In this document: positions 46,402-54,254 of the stretch, piece by piece
Layout of the letters: each line of letters begins with the position of its first letter
Position numbering within the stretch: the stretch's first letter is position 1
Source of the DNA: CAYNRA01 sp046296415
GTDB taxonomy: Bacteria > Bacteroidota > Bacteroidia > Cytophagales > Spirosomataceae
Direction of reading: 5' to 3'
NCBI GenBank assembly: GCA_046296415.1
Contig: JBKBLN010000002.1
Span: 992,001 to 1,056,000 of the forward strand
DNA length: 64,000 nt
Notes under the pieces: generated by a model
The model's input: only the letters and a program-made list of their open reading frames with translations
The model's database searches: none
What the model was told of the DNA's origin: nothing
Program-made: the position numbers and the translations under genes

Positions 46402-47252
46402 AAATAACCAAAGTGCCGCATCATCGGCTCGTTTGATTGGATAATTTTATCAATTTGCTCTTGCGTCAATTCATTTTTCCATCGCCCTACCTCGCCTTTG
46501 AAAAAGAAAGGACGGTTAGCACTCGGTTTCTCTCGAAAACCGCCGTGACGTTCTTTTTCTTGCAGTTTTTCGAAACGAGTTTCCTCCAAAGCTAATTGAA
46601 TTTCTTCCTCCGTCACGGCCAATTCCATCGCTTGGCAAGCCGCTTGGAACGTCTCAAAAGGCTTGACCTTCATATCTTCATACCGCATAAAATGTACAGG
46701 AAAACTTGGCTTGGTCAACCAACTCTCGACATGCATGGACCACGTACCCAATGGTTGATGAAATTGTTGATTCGGGCTATTCCGTTTACCGACTAAGCCG
46801 CCTATGGGATTCGTAAGGAATTTATCAATCGCATAGTCCACTGATTTTCCCACGTGATTGGCCAAAGACAATGCAACATCCAACGGATTTCGTACAAAAT
46901 AAACAGCACAAGCCGAGGGAGCCTCCGGAATTAAGGGCAAATCATCGATTTCTGAAAACGTGAATGCATCATGTATTTTGAGGAGGATTTTTTGGGAGCT
47001 TGTTTCGGAAAGGTGCGTAAAGGCGATACGCTGGTACACTTCAATTTGCCGTTTGCTTAAATAATCAGCATGAACGTCCAGAATACTCTCAACAAAATTT
47101 TTACCTGAAAAAATACCGTCAGTAACCATTTTATTCAGATCAAATTGTTGATTTTTCTGAATGGCCGTGAGAAACGAGCGGAACCACGTATTCCCAGACT
47201 TAGGATACGAGGCCAACCAAATGATATTTTTGGGGAGACCTGAACTTACCAT
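46398..47252 (-). CDS. PAPS-dependent sulfotransferase
   Basis: This 284-residue Sulfotransfer_1-type enzyme has the 5'-phosphosulfate loop YPKSGNTW (16-23), a likely catalytic His94 in LKIHDAF, the 3'-phosphate-binding VRNPLDVALS (Arg121, Ser129) and the C-terminal FKGEVGRWKNEL (the GxxGxWK motif). All PAPS-binding elements are intact, so it should be active. It lies two bases after the HPr-kinase-like gene and overlaps the APS kinase gene by ATGA. Sulfotransferases are unusual in lasso clusters. The acceptor is inferred to be the cluster peptide, possibly a Ser/Thr hydroxyl, since the candidate precursor lacks Tyr. Confidence 0.93.
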   Translation of the reverse strand: MVSSGLPKNIIWLASYPKSGNTWFRSFLTAIQKNQQFDLNKMVTDGIFSGKNFVESILDVHADYLSKRQIEVYQRIAFTHLSETSSQKILLKIHDAFTFSEIDDLPLIPEAPSACAVYFVRNPLDVALSLANHVGKSVDYAIDKFLTNPIGGLVGKRNSPNQQFHQPLGTWSMHVESWLTKPSFPVHFMRYEDMKVKPFETFQAACQAMELAVTEEEIQLALEETRFEKLQEKERHGGFREKPSANRPFFFKGEVGRWKNELTQEQIDKIIQSNEPMMRHFGYL

Positions 47253-47254
47253 AC

Positions 47255-48196
47255 TTATTTTCGGTCAATGGAATGAGATATCACCCCTTGAATAATCTGC
47301 TGATCAATGGCATCGGCAAACGATTGAAACGTATCGATCCCTTTGGGTCGAGTCGCTTTCCACATCGCCGTGGATCCTACAACACTGGTGAGCTGAGTGA
47401 ACTGCAAAAGTTGTTTCTTCATGCCATTTAACCATTGTTTTCGGTAGATGTTGGTACCCAGATACTGCATGGCAACAGCCGGCTTGACAGGTTCAATGGT
47501 TATTTTATCCCCCATTTCATCCAGAAAAACGATGCCCGCCACTTCTATTGGATCCACGACAAAGGTATCGTGAAAAAAGAAACCATACTTATCCAACTCA
47601 ATGTCAGTTCGAATGGGTTGTTTCACATGCTCCTCCAAAACCGCTTGATGTGCAATGCTATTTTGCCAAAGGCGAATCATGGGATAGGACGCTTGCGCAT
47701 AGCACTTTCCATTGTTTACAAACAAAACCGCGGTATCGTCTGTGAACGGCGCATAGCCTTTTTCCTGAAGCATCACCGCTGTGGTGGATTTACCGGTGCG
47801 AGAAGGGGCTGCAAATAGAATAACCTTCGCTTTCTCTACAAAAACACCCGATACGTGAAAAGGAATGATATTTCGCTGAAAAAGAACCGCGGCCATGCAA
47901 TTGGAATAAAAGAACAACAGGATTTCAGACCAATCGCCTCCCAATGACTCTATTGTGATGTGGGTCCCATTGCGCACATAATACCGTGCTACGTTTGGGA
48001 CTGTGTACAGAAATTCGTTCTCGTTGAACGTAGCAAAAGGTTTTGTTACGGTCGCATTCTCCACTAGACTATCCGGTGTTTTTCCTACCGATACTTCTAT
48101 CGGAGTCGCATCATTAGTACCCACAAAAGGAACAAACGCAGGCAACTCAATGTGGGAACGGATGCAAATGCCAAAGGATATATACTGAAAAATCAT
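47255..48196 (-). CDS. HPr-kinase-like lasso-peptide kinase
   Basis: This 313-residue protein of the HPr kinase/phosphorylase C-terminal fold has the P-loop APSRTGKST (130-138), a His114 in PFHVSG and an acidic pair in TDDTAV (about 153-154). These arrange nucleotide and metal as in HprK-like kinases of RiPP clusters, of which the paeninodin kinase phosphorylates the C-terminal Ser of its precursor. The candidate precursor here also ends in Ser. The N-terminal 100 residues have no motif I recognise. It is first in the minus-strand operon and divergent from the cyclase gene across an 88-base gap. Confidence 0.85.
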   Translation of the reverse strand: MIFQYISFGICIRSHIELPAFVPFVGTNDATPIEVSVGKTPDSLVENATVTKPFATFNENEFLYTVPNVARYYVRNGTHITIESLGGDWSEILLFFYSNCMAAVLFQRNIIPFHVSGVFVEKAKVILFAAPSRTGKSTTAVMLQEKGYAPFTDDTAVLFVNNGKCYAQASYPMIRLWQNSIAHQAVLEEHVKQPIRTDIELDKYGFFFHDTFVVDPIEVAGIVFLDEMGDKITIEPVKPAVAMQYLGTNIYRKQWLNGMKKQLLQFTQLTSVVGSTAMWKATRPKGIDTFQSFADAIDQQIIQGVISHSIDRK

Positions 48197-48245
48197 ACAT
48201 CAAAATTATTTTACAAATTACGTATTTTACGATTGATATTAAAAG

Positions 48246-48253
48246 TAAATTTG
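48246..48253 (+). promoter_or_regulatory. Predicted -7 element for the cyclase gene
   Basis: TAAATTTG matches the Bacteroidota TAnnTTTG element and lies about 32 bases before the cyclase ATG. The sequence at the -33 position (tattt) is only a weak match. The short divergent gap (48197-48284) must also hold the promoter of the minus-strand operon, for which I find no perfect element. Confidence 0.45.
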
Positions 48254-48284
48254 AAATTCAGCTTCACCTTATGCTATATACGCT

Positions 48285-50126
48285 ATGTCTCAGTTTTTTG
48301 GTTGCATCGATTTAAAGAAAAAAATGAACCTACAGGTCATTGCTCAACAAATGACTTCTGCCCTAGATTTCTTTCAGCCTGATGCCATCGATGTATATCA
48401 AACTGAGGATATTTTTTTATGCAATAAATTCTTGTTTAATACACCTGAATCGGTTTGTACTTCCCAAATATACCAGAATCAGCGGTATGTTTTAGCGGCC
48501 ACCTGCCGATTGGATAATCGAGAAGAAATTGCAGCTAAAATTCAATTAGAAAATCCGAGTGAAAAATCAGACCATGATTACCTTCTAGCAGCTTATACTT
48601 TTTATCAAGAAAAATGTGTCGAATACCTTATTGGCGATTTTTCTTTTGTGGTTTGGGATAAAGAAAAGAAAACCCTCTTTATGGCGAAAGACCATTTGGG
48701 GATTAAGCCTTTATTCTACTATTTAGATGAAAATGTCCTTATTTTCTCCACCTATATACAAGGTATTAAAGCTGTAAAAGGGATAGACCTTGCACTTGAT
48801 AAATTGTATATTGCTCGCGAACTTAAAAACTTTTCTCCTACCTATGAAGACACCTTTTTTCAGTACATCAAACGACTAAAACCCGCGTATTTTATCCAGT
48901 TTATTCCTCATTCTCAGCAATTTCATGAACAAAAATATTGGGAACTGACGCCTTTGGACATATCGGTTTTTCAAACTGAGGAGGAGATTTATACAGAACT
49001 CAGAAGATTATTGACCCAAGCGGTGGTTTGCCGGACACGTACGCATAAAAACATAGGTTGTCAATTAAGCGGAGGATTGGATTCTTCGGCCATCGCGGTA
49101 TTACTTTCTAGAAACCTGGATAAAAACCGTTTGCATACCTACTCGTTTGTTTTAAATGACAAAACCAGAGCCTACTCAGAAAGAGGAATTGACGAGCAAG
49201 AAACTCAAAATACGATTATTGAATACGCCAACCTGAAACGCGAAAACCACTATCGTATCGAGGAGTTTCATTATCTGGATGTATTTGAGGAACTCGAAGC
49301 CTCCAATATAATTATGGGTGGACACGCCAGCACGGATGCCATTTGGCAGGATACATTATTCAAGCGAGCAGGGGAAAATCGAGTGGGTTTTATGATGAGT
49401 GGATTTCCGGGGGATGAGTGTGTTTCACACGACGGAAAACTATACTATTTTGATTTCCTAGGAAATTTAGACATCAAAAAAATCATCCACTTCCTAAAAG
49501 ATAAAAGGATTGAAGGACTAAAGTCGATTCTATTTTATTATCAATCAAAATGGGTAGGAACATACAACCGAAGGTTTCACCAAACTCTCCTCAAACGTAA
49601 TTTGCTCAATCCAAAATCTATTTACAACCAAATACTGCCCAAAAAGGATTCATACGCTTTTCCTTTCTATCCAACATTCAAGGAAATCATGAAAGAAAGT
49701 ATATGTCGCCCACACACCGCTCACAGGACAGAGTCAGAGGGATTATATGCTTTAGCACACCACGTTGAAACCGTGTATCCATTGGCAGATATACGTTTGA
49801 TTCGCTTTGTCTATAGCTTACCTTCCGAATTCTTCAAGCCAAAAACATATACTCGGATGGTATTTCGTACGATGTGTTTAGGAATCTTACCCGATCAAGT
49901 TAGACTACAGGCAAAAACCAATGGGGCGTTAACATTGGCTTTTGCCGAGTATTGGCAAAAAAAACAATTTGAGAAACTTCAAGCCAATACTATTCGCGAT
50001 AAATTCAAATTGTATATTTCGAATATTGAAAATTTAAAATTACCTCAATTTATGTTATTCAATAAGCAAATAGCATTGTATAAAATCGATTATATGATCA
50101 ATAGGAACTCCAATTTTGAGGCATGA
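48285..50126 (+). CDS. Asparagine-synthase-like lasso-peptide cyclase
   Basis: Lasso cyclases (C proteins) adenylate an Asp or Glu side chain of the core peptide and close a macrolactam with the N-terminal amine. The 613-residue protein is an asparagine synthetase B homologue: a class II glutaminase-like N-domain (about 1-180), then the ATP-pyrophosphatase motif LSGGLDSSAI (261-270) and the GFPGDECVS segment. The residue after the start Met is Ser, not the Cys needed to hydrolyse glutamine, as in other lasso cyclases. It is transcribed opposite to the rest of the cluster and is visibly AT-richer than neighbouring housekeeping genes. The precursor candidate lies tail to tail just beyond it. 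Confidence 0.88.
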   Translation: MSQFFGCIDLKKKMNLQVIAQQMTSALDFFQPDAIDVYQTEDIFLCNKFLFNTPESVCTSQIYQNQRYVLAATCRLDNREEIAAKIQLENPSEKSDHDYLLAAYTFYQEKCVEYLIGDFSFVVWDKEKKTLFMAKDHLGIKPLFYYLDENVLIFSTYIQGIKAVKGIDLALDKLYIARELKNFSPTYEDTFFQYIKRLKPAYFIQFIPHSQQFHEQKYWELTPLDISVFQTEEEIYTELRRLLTQAVVCRTRTHKNIGCQLSGGLDSSAIAVLLSRNLDKNRLHTYSFVLNDKTRAYSERGIDEQETQNTIIEYANLKRENHYRIEEFHYLDVFEELEASNIIMGGHASTDAIWQDTLFKRAGENRVGFMMSGFPGDECVSHDGKLYYFDFLGNLDIKKIIHFLKDKRIEGLKSILFYYQSKWVGTYNRRFHQTLLKRNLLNPKSIYNQILPKKDSYAFPFYPTFKEIMKESICRPHTAHRTESEGLYALAHHVETVYPLADIRLIRFVYSLPSEFFKPKTYTRMVFRTMCLGILPDQVRLQAKTNGALTLAFAEYWQKKQFEKLQANTIRDKFKLYISNIENLKLPQFMLFNKQIALYKIDYMINRNSNFEA

Positions 50127-50165
50127 TTGCTAAAATCAAAGTTCCTATCAGAAAGTTTAATTGAG

Positions 50166-50300
50166 TTAAGATTTATTTCCAGCAAAAGTTTCTGACAAAA
50201 TAACTGTCGTACCACCATCTACGCTTATCTCGATCATTTCAGGCAAAATCCAATCTTTCTTCAAGGATTTCTCTTGGCCAATTTCAGTCAATTTTTCCAT
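50166..50300 (-). CDS. Candidate RiPP (lasso-like) precursor peptide, 44 residues
   Basis: A short frame with ATG at 50300 and TAA at 50166 encodes MEKLTEIGQEKSLKKDWILP followed by EMIEISVDGGTTVILSETFA and GNKS. The leader-like part has the KxW..P pattern seen in lasso leaders of the paeninodin type (Trp17, Pro20). The following part contains Gly29-Gly30 and Glu37, which would give a 9- or 8-residue ring with a 7-residue tail, or a 7-residue ring if it starts at Thr31. It ends in Ser, fitting a C-terminal Ser kinase. The conserved Thr two residues before the core is not clearly placed, so the core boundary is uncertain. It converges with the cyclase gene 39 bases away. Confidence 0.65.
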   Translation of the reverse strand: MEKLTEIGQEKSLKKDWILPEMIEISVDGGTTVILSETFAGNKS

Positions 50301-50645
50301 TTTTAATATAGTTAAAATGATTAATTATAAAATAAATTTAAAATAAAATTCTTGATAATATTAAAACACCTATGGTATGGTTGAATAATCTACCACAATG
50401 TTTATTAAAGAGCATATTTTAAAACTTGACCCTCTTCTTTTCCTTGGGCTATTATACTGTAAAATAATATAATAATTTCATGGAAATAACATTTTAAATT
50501 GTCATTTCATTTACCACACTTCTCTTCTCTTTAATCGAAATAACCTGTATTCTTCTCCTCAAAATTTTCAATATTTCTCAAAATAAAGCTATTGATCATC
50601 AAATTGAAATAATTCAATTTTTACCTTTTCAAATTTAGGCACAAG
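50301..50645. other. AT-rich gene-free stretch upstream of the precursor
   Basis: No ORF longer than about 20 codons with coding character was found on either strand. The precursor promoter should lie at the left end of this stretch on the minus strand, but no perfect TAnnTTTG element is present. Base composition is clearly more AT-rich than the rest of the window. Confidence 0.5.
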
Positions 50646-50691
50646 ATTTACCCCCTAAAATACCTGGTACCAGGTATTTTAGGGGGTAAAT
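50646..50691. repeat. Perfect 46-bp palindrome
   Basis: Arms of 23 bases (attta ccccct aaaata cctggt) are exactly complementary with no spacer, centred on ggtacc at 50668/50669. T-runs on the right (after 50697) would allow terminator function on the plus strand, but no plus-strand gene ends here except the distant cyclase. Could also be a cruciform or protein-binding site. Confidence 0.9.
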
Positions 50692-50960
50692 TAAGATATT
50701 TTTTTGACAATTGAAAACCAATTAGGTATATTATTTTCTATTGAAGTGGTAGCCTTCTCAAAAATTCAGACAACCGATTGACTAATTCAGATTGTTAAAA
50801 AAACGATGTTTAGGGTACCAAATCATCAATTTGGTCAAAGGGAACCAAACAGAGTGATTCTGTGGAAGAGATTAACCTTGTTACTTTAATGGACGGCGAA
50901 AGAAGTTTTCAGGCATAGAAATGAGTCATCTTAGACATTTAAAGGACTTAAGAATGAGAA
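50692..50960. other. Gene-free stretch between the palindrome and the IS3 remnant
   Basis: Stops in all frames. A 7-bp inverted repeat (accaaat/atttggt) lies at 50817-50835. No IS end could be identified with confidence. Confidence 0.4.
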
Positions 50961-51400
50961 TTGAACGAACAAGCAGATGTGTGCGGGATTCAGTCTTGCT
51001 CAAATTATGTTGATGAACCTGTCAATAAAGCTTTACATGAAATTGCAAGGGAGTGCTTGGTGTGTATCGTTTGATGAGTCTCAGAAAGAAAGCAACGATT
51101 AAACGTACCTGCCGAGTTCGGGCTAACTTCGAACATGGACTTTATGTGGCAGCCATGGCTGATCGATTCATTGCATGACGGTCGACGCCTGCGGGTATTC
51201 AATGCATCAGATGAATATAATCGGGAATCATCGGTCATTGAATGGGGAATGAGCTATCCAGCCGAACGTGTCATTCGCGTATTGAGCCAATTGGAAGAGG
51301 AAGGAAGTTTGCCAAACCAAATTAGGGCAAATAACCCACCTAGGTTGAGCTCCAAAGTGTTTCAATCCTATTGCAAAAAGAAGTAAATCGAAATCCCCCC
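50961..51400 (+). pseudogene. Decayed IS3-family transposase (orfB remnant)
   Basis: In one plus-strand frame, segments match the OrfB transposase of IS3 elements: DEPVNKALHEIARE, then two adjacent stops (51072-51077), then MDFMWQPWLIDSLHDGRRLR, FNASDEYNRES, YPAERVIRVLSQLEE and SSKVFQSYCKKK before a stop at 51384, with weak similarity (IEI) beyond. The first DDE aspartate (Asp in MDFM) is kept. The DNGPEF segment holding the second has become ANNPPRL. About 40 codons are missing before MDFM. The helix-turn-helix orfA and terminal repeats are not visible. It is dead, and marks past insertion next to the RiPP cluster. Confidence 0.8.
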
Positions 51401-51438
51401 ATATTTCTCTCGGAAGTAAAGCACAAGGTCAATTTAAG

Positions 51439-51478
51439 TCTCGAATGGCTTTGGATCTTGCTCCAAAGCCATTCGAGA
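51439..51478. terminator. Long hairpin, possible terminator
   Basis: A 17-bp perfect stem (tctcgaatggctttgga and complement) has a 6-base loop, followed on the plus strand by ttttt (51485-51489). It lies 47 bases after the VOC gene stop on the other strand, where no T-run follows. Function as a terminator is plausible only for plus-strand transcription through the IS remnant. Confidence 0.5.
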
Positions 51479-51524
51479 GAGAAGTTTTTATCAAGTTATT
51501 TCCTGATTGAACTTAGGGAAACTT

Positions 51525-51908
51525 TCAAAAAGATTGAATCAAATCCCACCAATTTCCGTACAAATCTTCGAAAACAGTTACAATACCATAGTCCTCTACG
51601 GAGGGAGGTCTGACGATTTTAATATCATGGGATTGTAATCTTTGGTACATTCCTTCAAAATCATCCGTTTGCAAAAAGAGAAAAACCCTGCCTCCGGTTT
51701 GATTTCCAATGCACCGCTCTTGATCCTCTCCTACGGCCCGGGCTAATAAGATTCCTCCTTGGGATTGGCCTGAAGGCCGAACAACCACCCACCGTTTGGT
51801 GGCAGACAACGGGGTGTCTTCTACCAACTCAAACCCCAATTTTTGGGTGAAAAATGCAATGGCTTCATCGTACTCACGAACTAAAACACTGACAAGAGAG
51901 AGGTACAT
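51525..51908 (-). CDS. VOC-family (glyoxalase/bleomycin-resistance-like) protein
   Basis: This 127-residue vicinal-oxygen-chelate protein has two beta-alpha-beta-beta-beta modules: LVSVLVREYDEAIAFFTQKLGFELVED in the first, and LQTDDFEGMYQRLQSHDIKIVRPP then YGIVTVFEDLYGNWWDLIQ in the second. The Glu of FEDLYGN fits a metal ligand of the fold. This subgroup, with a YLSLVSVLVRDYDEAI opening, is common as single genes. Enzymes, resistance proteins and plain binding proteins all use the fold, so substrate is unknown. It stands alone between the IS remnant and the surface operon. Confidence 0.9.
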   Translation of the reverse strand: MYLSLVSVLVREYDEAIAFFTQKLGFELVEDTPLSATKRWVVVRPSGQSQGGILLARAVGEDQERCIGNQTGGRVFLFLQTDDFEGMYQRLQSHDIKIVRPPSVEDYGIVTVFEDLYGNWWDLIQSF

Positions 51909-51926
51909 ACTTTTTTTATCTAAGGT

Positions 51927-51954
51927 AAAAAAAAACGAGTCTCAATGAGACTCG
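51927..51954 (-). terminator. Terminator of the surface-protein operon
   Basis: An 8-bp stem (cgagtctc/gagactcg) is followed on the minus strand by ten Ts. It lies 60 bases after the stop of the fibronectin-III protein gene, closing the three-gene operon. Confidence 0.8.
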
Positions 51955-52013
51955 GTTTTCAAAGTAACCACATAGGGTTTTCAAGCCCTAACTAGGAAAA
52001 AATTGCCAATTTA

Positions 52014-54194
52014 CTACGATTTAGGAACCTCCCGGAGGATGGATTTCTTTTGAACGATATCGCTCTCGCCCCTTTCGGACTGGAGGGACCGGACGGTGTA
52101 GGTATAAATCACCCCCGGTTTTACTGATTTATCAATAAAATCAAAGTTACCTCCCCGTACTGAGCCAACTCGTTGAAATGTCGTCTCCGTCGGTAACTTT
52201 CTATAAATTTGGTATGATTCGATCGACTGTGATTCGACGGAGGGCCATTTGATCTGTATTCCGTCGGTCACATTGACCAATACGATATCCGAAATCCCAA
52301 AGCTTTCCTCCGGTGCTTTTGGTACGTCGATGGCCACATCAGGCGAATAACTGGACGTATCACCCGACGCCACCAAAGTCCCGATACGGTACTCATACCC
52401 TATGCCTTCCAACGCTGTACTATCGCGAAATAGGTTGGAGCGTAGAATTCCTTGAGATATATTTTGATACGAAGTTTTATTCGGAATGCGTCGCTGAACA
52501 ACATACCCAGAAATAAAATCGTCGTTTAACTTGACATCCGGCCAATTCAATACTACGTCCCCGTTGATCATGTCATGTCCTATCGAGGCGGGTGCTTGTA
52601 CTATTTCTTTTTTAACAGGAATATAGGTGGCATAAGGAGCTAGTGCACTGGTATCTTGTGTCACATTCATGGCCATCACCGAGTAGTAATACGTGAACCG
52701 CGGGGATAAATATCCGGTCGTGTCCAAATACGTCAATTCTTGTACTGCTGAACGTATCGGTAACATGGTAGACGGGCTTGTTCCACGGTAAATAATATAC
52801 GAATGTCCTGCTTTTTCATCGGCCACCTCCCAGGACAACCGGGCAAAGGTATTTTCTGGTTGAGCCACAACATTGAATGGCGGCGTAGGCCGACTAAACT
52901 TAGCACACGACATCGCAACCTGTGCAGGAATATCTTGTTCGATGCCTTGTAAGGGAATAAACAATGGACGGACATAGTAGGTGAACAAGGTTCCGGCCGG
53001 AAATACATCGTAATCGGTAAAGGTAGTGGCTTGGGTTGGCAATACTTGAAGTACCTGCATAGGCTGGTTGGCACTACTTCGGGCGATCTCGATACCAGTA
53101 TAATACGGTTTATTGGCTAATTTCGCCCATTGCAGGATAATGGCATTGGTGGTATCTCGGGCACTCACTCCATAAATTAATTCGACACTTCCACTGTGGG
53201 CAATCACACCACGCTCTATTTGCGAGCTATCTCCAACGTTGTAAACGAAGTCTTGCGGGATAACAAATGTCTCGACCACATCATCCTGTTTTCCTGGAAT
53301 ACGGGCCGTTAACTGATAGGATCCAAGGGAGTCAAGCGACGAATTCCGTCGTTCCAAGAATCGCCAACGGGTTTCATCATTTAAACGGTAGTACACATTG
53401 AAATACGACAACATCGGTGAAACAGGATATACTGACAGCGCCCTTTGATGAGTTTTATAGACAGCTTTTGCCCGCTGATATTCATCGTTGCGAAGGACTG
53501 AGTTGGCGTCGGAACGATTTCCTAGTGCGGCAAGGAGTGCATCTGCCGCTTGGTTTTGCTCGGCCACCAACGCCTGGTTGTCGCCGTATTGAACTCGCCA
53601 TTGAAAAAACAAAGTGGAATCGGAGGCTGTCTTTTGGAGGGGTTCAACTTTGATGCGAGACAAATAAAAATTTTTAGCTTGATGAAAGACTCGTTGGGCG
53701 CCTATGCTTTTCTCTCCGTCAGCCGTAATTTCATAAACCGTGTATTCATAAAACTCATCACGAGAAGCTGTTCGATCAAGAAAGGCAAAACCCATGGCTT
53801 GAAGGAATTCTATTTTTAACTCGGCTAAAATGGCAACCTCCTTGTATTCGGGATTACTTTCTAAATACTGCATAGTTTGGTTGGAGGAAGTTAATCCCAG
53901 CATATCCTGGAATTCTCGCACCTCCCGGATACCCAACGTAGCTTGAAATTCCTCAAAACCCGGCACTACTTTCATCGTGCCGATGGATCGAGCCCGGCTG
54001 TCGGTCAAAAGTCGACGTTTCACCACAAATTCCTTTTTCCCGATCCGTTGGTTGGTTAAATAGGATTGACCTAGACGAACAAATACGCCTTTGGGAGAGG
54101 TGTATACCTCCACAGGATTGGGTTCTTGGGCTTGAATGCCCAAAATGCTGATCCCAAAAAAGGTAACAAAACAACAAATAATTTTCATCATCAT
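52014..54194 (-). CDS. Secreted fibronectin-III-rich protein
   Basis: From the ATG at 54194 (first of three adjacent ATGs, ahead of the signal peptide KIICCFVTFFGISILGIQAQ) this is a 726-residue exported protein; the frame is open to 54242. After an N-terminal region of about 200 residues without recognisable domain come several fibronectin-III-like modules, marked by repeated phrases such as ARLSWEVADE, VVLNWPDV and IQIKWPSV each followed by YxIYR or YVVQR. The C-terminus lacks an obvious type IX secretion domain and ends KSILREVPKS. It starts 60 bases after the giant gene's stop (54255), last in the operon, and probably works with it at the cell surface. Confidence 0.85.
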   Translation of the reverse strand: MMMKIICCFVTFFGISILGIQAQEPNPVEVYTSPKGVFVRLGQSYLTNQRIGKKEFVVKRRLLTDSRARSIGTMKVVPGFEEFQATLGIREVREFQDMLGLTSSNQTMQYLESNPEYKEVAILAELKIEFLQAMGFAFLDRTASRDEFYEYTVYEITADGEKSIGAQRVFHQAKNFYLSRIKVEPLQKTASDSTLFFQWRVQYGDNQALVAEQNQAADALLAALGNRSDANSVLRNDEYQRAKAVYKTHQRALSVYPVSPMLSYFNVYYRLNDETRWRFLERRNSSLDSLGSYQLTARIPGKQDDVVETFVIPQDFVYNVGDSSQIERGVIAHSGSVELIYGVSARDTTNAIILQWAKLANKPYYTGIEIARSSANQPMQVLQVLPTQATTFTDYDVFPAGTLFTYYVRPLFIPLQGIEQDIPAQVAMSCAKFSRPTPPFNVVAQPENTFARLSWEVADEKAGHSYIIYRGTSPSTMLPIRSAVQELTYLDTTGYLSPRFTYYYSVMAMNVTQDTSALAPYATYIPVKKEIVQAPASIGHDMINGDVVLNWPDVKLNDDFISGYVVQRRIPNKTSYQNISQGILRSNLFRDSTALEGIGYEYRIGTLVASGDTSSYSPDVAIDVPKAPEESFGISDIVLVNVTDGIQIKWPSVESQSIESYQIYRKLPTETTFQRVGSVRGGNFDFIDKSVKPGVIYTYTVRSLQSERGESDIVQKKSILREVPKS

Positions 54195-54254
54195 CTGATT
54201 CGATCTATAGGTATTAATCTTGGGGTAGGTGGACAAGTCCACCTACCAGAACAC

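Noticed and set aside
48285..50126. Asparagine synthetase B for amino-acid synthesis
   Set aside because: The nucleophilic Cys at position 2 is missing and the neighbours are RiPP enzymes, so a lasso-type cyclase is the better reading.
51135..51386. Real small gene starting MDFMWQPW
   Set aside because: It is the internal part of an IS3 OrfB remnant in the same frame as upstream transposase residues broken by two stops.
51371..51613. Plus-strand ORF over the hairpin and the VOC gene end
   Set aside because: It crosses a strong hairpin, overlaps the VOC gene antisense and has no recognisable features.
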